DNA from: Bacillus sp. FJAT-27445
GTDB taxonomy: Bacteria; Bacillota; Bacilli; Bacillales; Cytobacillaceae
Length of the DNA: 64,000 nt
Assembly (NCBI RefSeq): GCF_001510665.1
Contig: NZ_LMTI01000001.1
Span: 749,572-813,571 of the forward strand
Reading direction: 5' to 3'
In this document: piece by piece, positions 61,815 through 64,000 of the stretch
How the letters are laid out: the number at the start of each line of letters is the position of its first letter
Position numbering within the stretch: position 1 is the stretch's first letter
The notes under the pieces: generated by a model
The model's database searches: none
What the model was told of the DNA's origin: nothing
Seen by the model: only the letters and a program-made list of their open reading frames with translations
Program-made: the position numbers and the translations under genes

Positions 61815-62632
61815 CGAATTGAGCTCCTTTCTATTTTTAGAACATCCAGAATGAGGCTGGCTGTTTCCTCTACTGCCTTATTGGATACATTGATTACTGG
61901 GCAGCCGACACGCTTCATTATTTTTTCAGCGTAATCTAGCTCCTCCAGGATTCGTTCAAAACTCGCATAATTAGCCTGTGACGTAAGTCCAAGTGCTTTT
62001 AAGCGTTCCTTTCGGATTGCATTAAGCTTATCCGGCGTAATGATAAGGCCAACACATTTTCCCCTTTGAAGCGAAAATATCTCATCCGGAGGTGGTACCT
62101 CGGGAACAAGCGGAACGTTCGCAACCTTGTACCGCTGATGGGCCAGGTACATGGACAGAGGTGTTTTTGAGGTGCGTGAGACGCCAATCAGGACAATATC
62201 AGCCCTGGCAATCCCTCGTGCATCACGCCCATCGTCGTACTTTACAGCAAATTCAATTGCTTCGACTTTACGAAAATACTCTTCATCGAGTTTTCGCATT
62301 AAGCCCGGCATGTGTTGCGGTTCCTTGTTGAATCTTTTGACAAAAGCATCCATTAGCGGATTCAGCAAGTCGACGGCAATGATGCCTTCCTCCGCGGCCC
62401 TGCGGTCGAGATGTGCCTTGAGTGCAGGGACTACAAGGGTATAAGCAATCATGGAATTCGATTTCTTCGCCATCAGAATGGCATCTTCGAGGTCTTCCGA
62501 ATCTTCGACATACGAATTCCTCCGGATTTCCACATGCCCCCCATTAAACTGGGACGCTACTGCCTTGACTACAATTTCAGCTGTTTCGCCAACCGAATCA
62601 GATAGTACGTATACAACTTCCTTTTCCGCCAA
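61811..62632 (-). CDS. yqfL: PPDK regulatory kinase/phosphorylase (DUF299)
   Basis: Bifunctional ADP-dependent kinase and Pi-dependent phosphorylase that switches PPDK by threonine phosphorylation next to its catalytic His. 273 residues with VLSDSVGETAEIVVKA, EYFRKVEAIEFAVKYDDGRD, the P-loop-like GVSRTSKTPLSMYLA and VSNKAVEETASLIL. TTG start at 62632 is 11 bases from GGAG; a GTG at 62644 overlaps the Shine-Dalgarno. Coupled to ppdK (ATGA overlap), directly downstream of ccpN. Confidence 0.93.
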   Translation of the reverse strand: MAEKEVVYVLSDSVGETAEIVVKAVASQFNGGHVEIRRNSYVEDSEDLEDAILMAKKSNSMIAYTLVVPALKAHLDRRAAEEGIIAVDLLNPLMDAFVKRFNKEPQHMPGLMRKLDEEYFRKVEAIEFAVKYDDGRDARGIARADIVLIGVSRTSKTPLSMYLAHQRYKVANVPLVPEVPPPDEIFSLQRGKCVGLIITPDKLNAIRKERLKALGLTSQANYASFERILEELDYAEKIMKRVGCPVINVSNKAVEETASLILDVLKIERSSIR

Positions 62633-62657
62633 TTGCGCTTTCACTCCTTATCAGGGT

Positions 62658-63311
62658 CTAAAGCCCTGCTATTTCAAGGTATGCTTTAACGATGGTCGTT
62701 TTTGTTATCCTCCCAATGACCGTATATGTATTCGTGCTTTTGTCGGCCTCTTTTACCACCGGGAGGGAGTCGATTTGAAAATCGATCATTTTACGGGCTG
62801 CTTCAAGCATTGTTTCCTCCTGGCCAATCATGACAATATTGGGCATGCGGGTCATGATGACGCTTACAGGAAGCTCTTCAGGATTCCGGCCGCCGATGGA
62901 AGCCCTGAGTAAATCCTTCCGTGAGATAACGCCAGCCAGATGGCCATTTTCATCCACCGCGTACAGAGTCCCCACATCTTCAAGGAATAGCTGTACAATT
63001 GCATCGTATACTGATGCCGATTTTTGAATAACAATTGGATGTGCTTTGTATTCAGATACAAGCTTCCTGGCAATTTCGCCTGCAATTGCGGGCGGCGGAG
63101 TATTCCGATTCAAGAAATACCCGACCCTGGGGCGGGCGTCAATATTTCCAGCCATCGTTAAAATTGCAAGATCAGGCCTAAGGGCAGCCCTCGTTAGAGA
63201 AAGTTTATCAGCAATCTGCTTTCCGGTAATTGGCCCCGAGGTTCTCACAATCTCCAATATTTCCTTCTGCCGTTTGGACAGTTTAATTAAACCCACCTCC
63301 CCTTTAATCAT
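62658..63311 (-). CDS. ccpN: Gluconeogenic repressor CcpN
   Basis: Transcription factor that represses gluconeogenic genes (gapB, pckA in B. subtilis) during glycolytic growth. Winged-helix domain with SKRQKEILEIVRTSGPITGKQIADKL and LTRAALRPDLAILTMAG, then two CBS domains (VGTLYAVDENGHLAGVISRKDLLRASIGG and IDSLPVVKE...). The start is unclear: AAAGGGGAGG lies within the first codons after the ATG at 63311, and no ATG/GTG/TTG has good spacing to it; the ATT at 63287 would. Located upstream of yqfL-ppdK as in bacilli. Confidence 0.92.
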   Translation of the reverse strand: MIKGEVGLIKLSKRQKEILEIVRTSGPITGKQIADKLSLTRAALRPDLAILTMAGNIDARPRVGYFLNRNTPPPAIAGEIARKLVSEYKAHPIVIQKSASVYDAIVQLFLEDVGTLYAVDENGHLAGVISRKDLLRASIGGRNPEELPVSVIMTRMPNIVMIGQEETMLEAARKMIDFQIDSLPVVKEADKSTNTYTVIGRITKTTIVKAYLEIAGL

Positions 63312-63458
63312 CCTAATTAACCTGTTAATCGGATGATTTCTTTAAATGTGTTATCCTTAATATCAATTAGTATATTACATTTGTCCGAGATTGGAAACTT
63401 TATAGCGAAATATTTTAATGTCTATTTTGTTAACAGGCTGCCGGAGGGGGATTTTCCA

Positions 63459-64000
63459 TCAGTTGAAAAAATCCCAAGTAAGCTGTTTTGTACCGCACGG
63501 AAGGTTTTTTGGATGCTTCTTTGCTGGATTTTCCCTTTGCCCTGAAAGTAATTTTATAGATTGATAAGCTTTTTCCGAATCAACCATCGGCACAGGATAA
63601 CCCAGATGATAAAAGCCTGGATAGCACCATGGTTTATGGACATACTCTGCTGGCAATTCCCTTAATTGAGGCAAATGCCTCTTGATGAATTCTCCCTCCT
63701 TGTCGAGTTTTTCGCCTGCTTTTATAGGATGGAAATAACGGGAATGGCCTTTTCCGGCAAAAGACAAGCACAAATCCACCTCGGCGTTATTGATACAAGG
63801 GTCATAGTCAAGGAGATGGCTGCCAAGAAACCTTTTCATTAAGTCTGAATCGATCCTAAACGCACCGCATACAAAGAAAACTAATACCGCTCTAAGGCTA
63901 TAGGGCAGCCAGCCTGATTTTTTTAATGAAAGGACAGCTGCATCGATAATTGGTATGCCGGTCTTGCCAGATGTTATTCTCTCCCATTCCTCTTGTGTCC
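63459..64000 (-). CDS. Photolyase/cryptochrome-like FAD-binding protein (partial)
   Basis: The C-terminal ~180 residues of a photolyase-type protein, open at the right window edge (no in-frame stop to 64000). Motifs: SGKTGIPIIDAAVLSLKKSGWLPYSLRAVLVFF, then LLDYDPCINNAEVDLCLSFAG in place of the usual DxDxANNxGxWQWxAGTG, followed by KGHSRYFHPIKAGEKLDKEGEFIKRHLPQL and PAEYVHKPW. The divergence at the Trp-rich segment makes repair activity uncertain. The first in-frame ATG at 63839 is internal, not the start. Confidence 0.8.
   Translation of the reverse strand, partial: TQEEWERITSGKTGIPIIDAAVLSLKKSGWLPYSLRAVLVFFVCGAFRIDSDLMKRFLGSHLLDYDPCINNAEVDLCLSFAGKGHSRYFHPIKAGEKLDKEGEFIKRHLPQLRELPAEYVHKPWCYPGFYHLGYPVPMVDSEKAYQSIKLLSGQRENPAKKHPKNLPCGTKQLTWDFFN

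Overview
The window reads as chromosomal DNA of a Bacillaceae bacterium (Bacillus/Mesobacillus/Cytobacillus type; exact genus not determinable from sequence alone). The signs are B. subtilis-like gene blocks (CoA-binding protein-parE-parC; glgB-C-D-A-P; ccpN-yqfL-ppdK), purine-rich Shine-Dalgarno sequences, frequent TTG/GTG starts, U-tailed hairpin terminators and a spoIIS toxin-antitoxin module.

Layout. 1-480: array of ~116-bp hairpin repeats. 0.6-13.3 kb: chromate transporter, orphan histidine kinase, topoisomerase IV (parE/parC), zinc-ribbon/RDD membrane protein, staygreen-family protein, GH15 glycosidase, peptidase E, GNAT acetyltransferase. 14.1-19.6 kb: a decayed accessory island holding a palindromic dispersed repeat in three copies, an HNH-type pseudogene split by a 426-bp IS200/IS605-derived (PATE-like) insertion, a truncated gene, a diverged direct repeat with palindromes, a free-standing LAGLIDADG endonuclease and an IS4-type remnant. 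It ends in a SpoIISA toxin with two small antitoxin-like proteins (19.3-20.7 kb). 21.5-27.6 kb: 6-phosphogluconate dehydrogenase, an amino acid permease and many small proteins, several below 60 codons. 27.6-30.0 kb: a tRNA-like sequence with an abnormal anticodon region, a MutS2-like ATPase without its Smr domain, and upstream of it a long, highly paired leader RNA.

30.1-43.9 kb is a mostly co-directional minus-strand catabolic cluster: MDR reductase, ring-cleaving-type dioxygenase, D-serine dehydratase, aminotransferase, aldehyde dehydrogenase, FAD amine oxidase, CoA-transferase A/B, acyl-CoA dehydrogenase, thiolase, 2-hydroxyacid dehydrogenase and tartrate/D-malate-type dehydrogenase. It looks built to turn an amine or amino acid into acyl-CoA and acetyl-CoA. 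45.8-53.8 kb is the glycogen operon. 54-58 kb carries an SodF-type superoxide dismutase, a type I toxin-antitoxin locus (27-residue hydrophobic toxin with a convergent antisense RNA) and a Suv3-like helicase. 58.1-59.1 kb is a TerC-family gene behind a yybP-ykoY (Mn2+) riboswitch. 59.1-63.3 kb holds PPDK, its regulatory kinase/phosphatase and CcpN (gluconeogenic control). The window closes inside a photolyase-like gene.

The strongest candidates for new biology are the covarying hairpin array (1-480), the PATE/omega-RNA-like insertion, the SpoIISA locus with two related antitoxins, the structured leader before the Smr-less MutS2 paralogue, the odd tRNA-like gene and the type I toxin locus.
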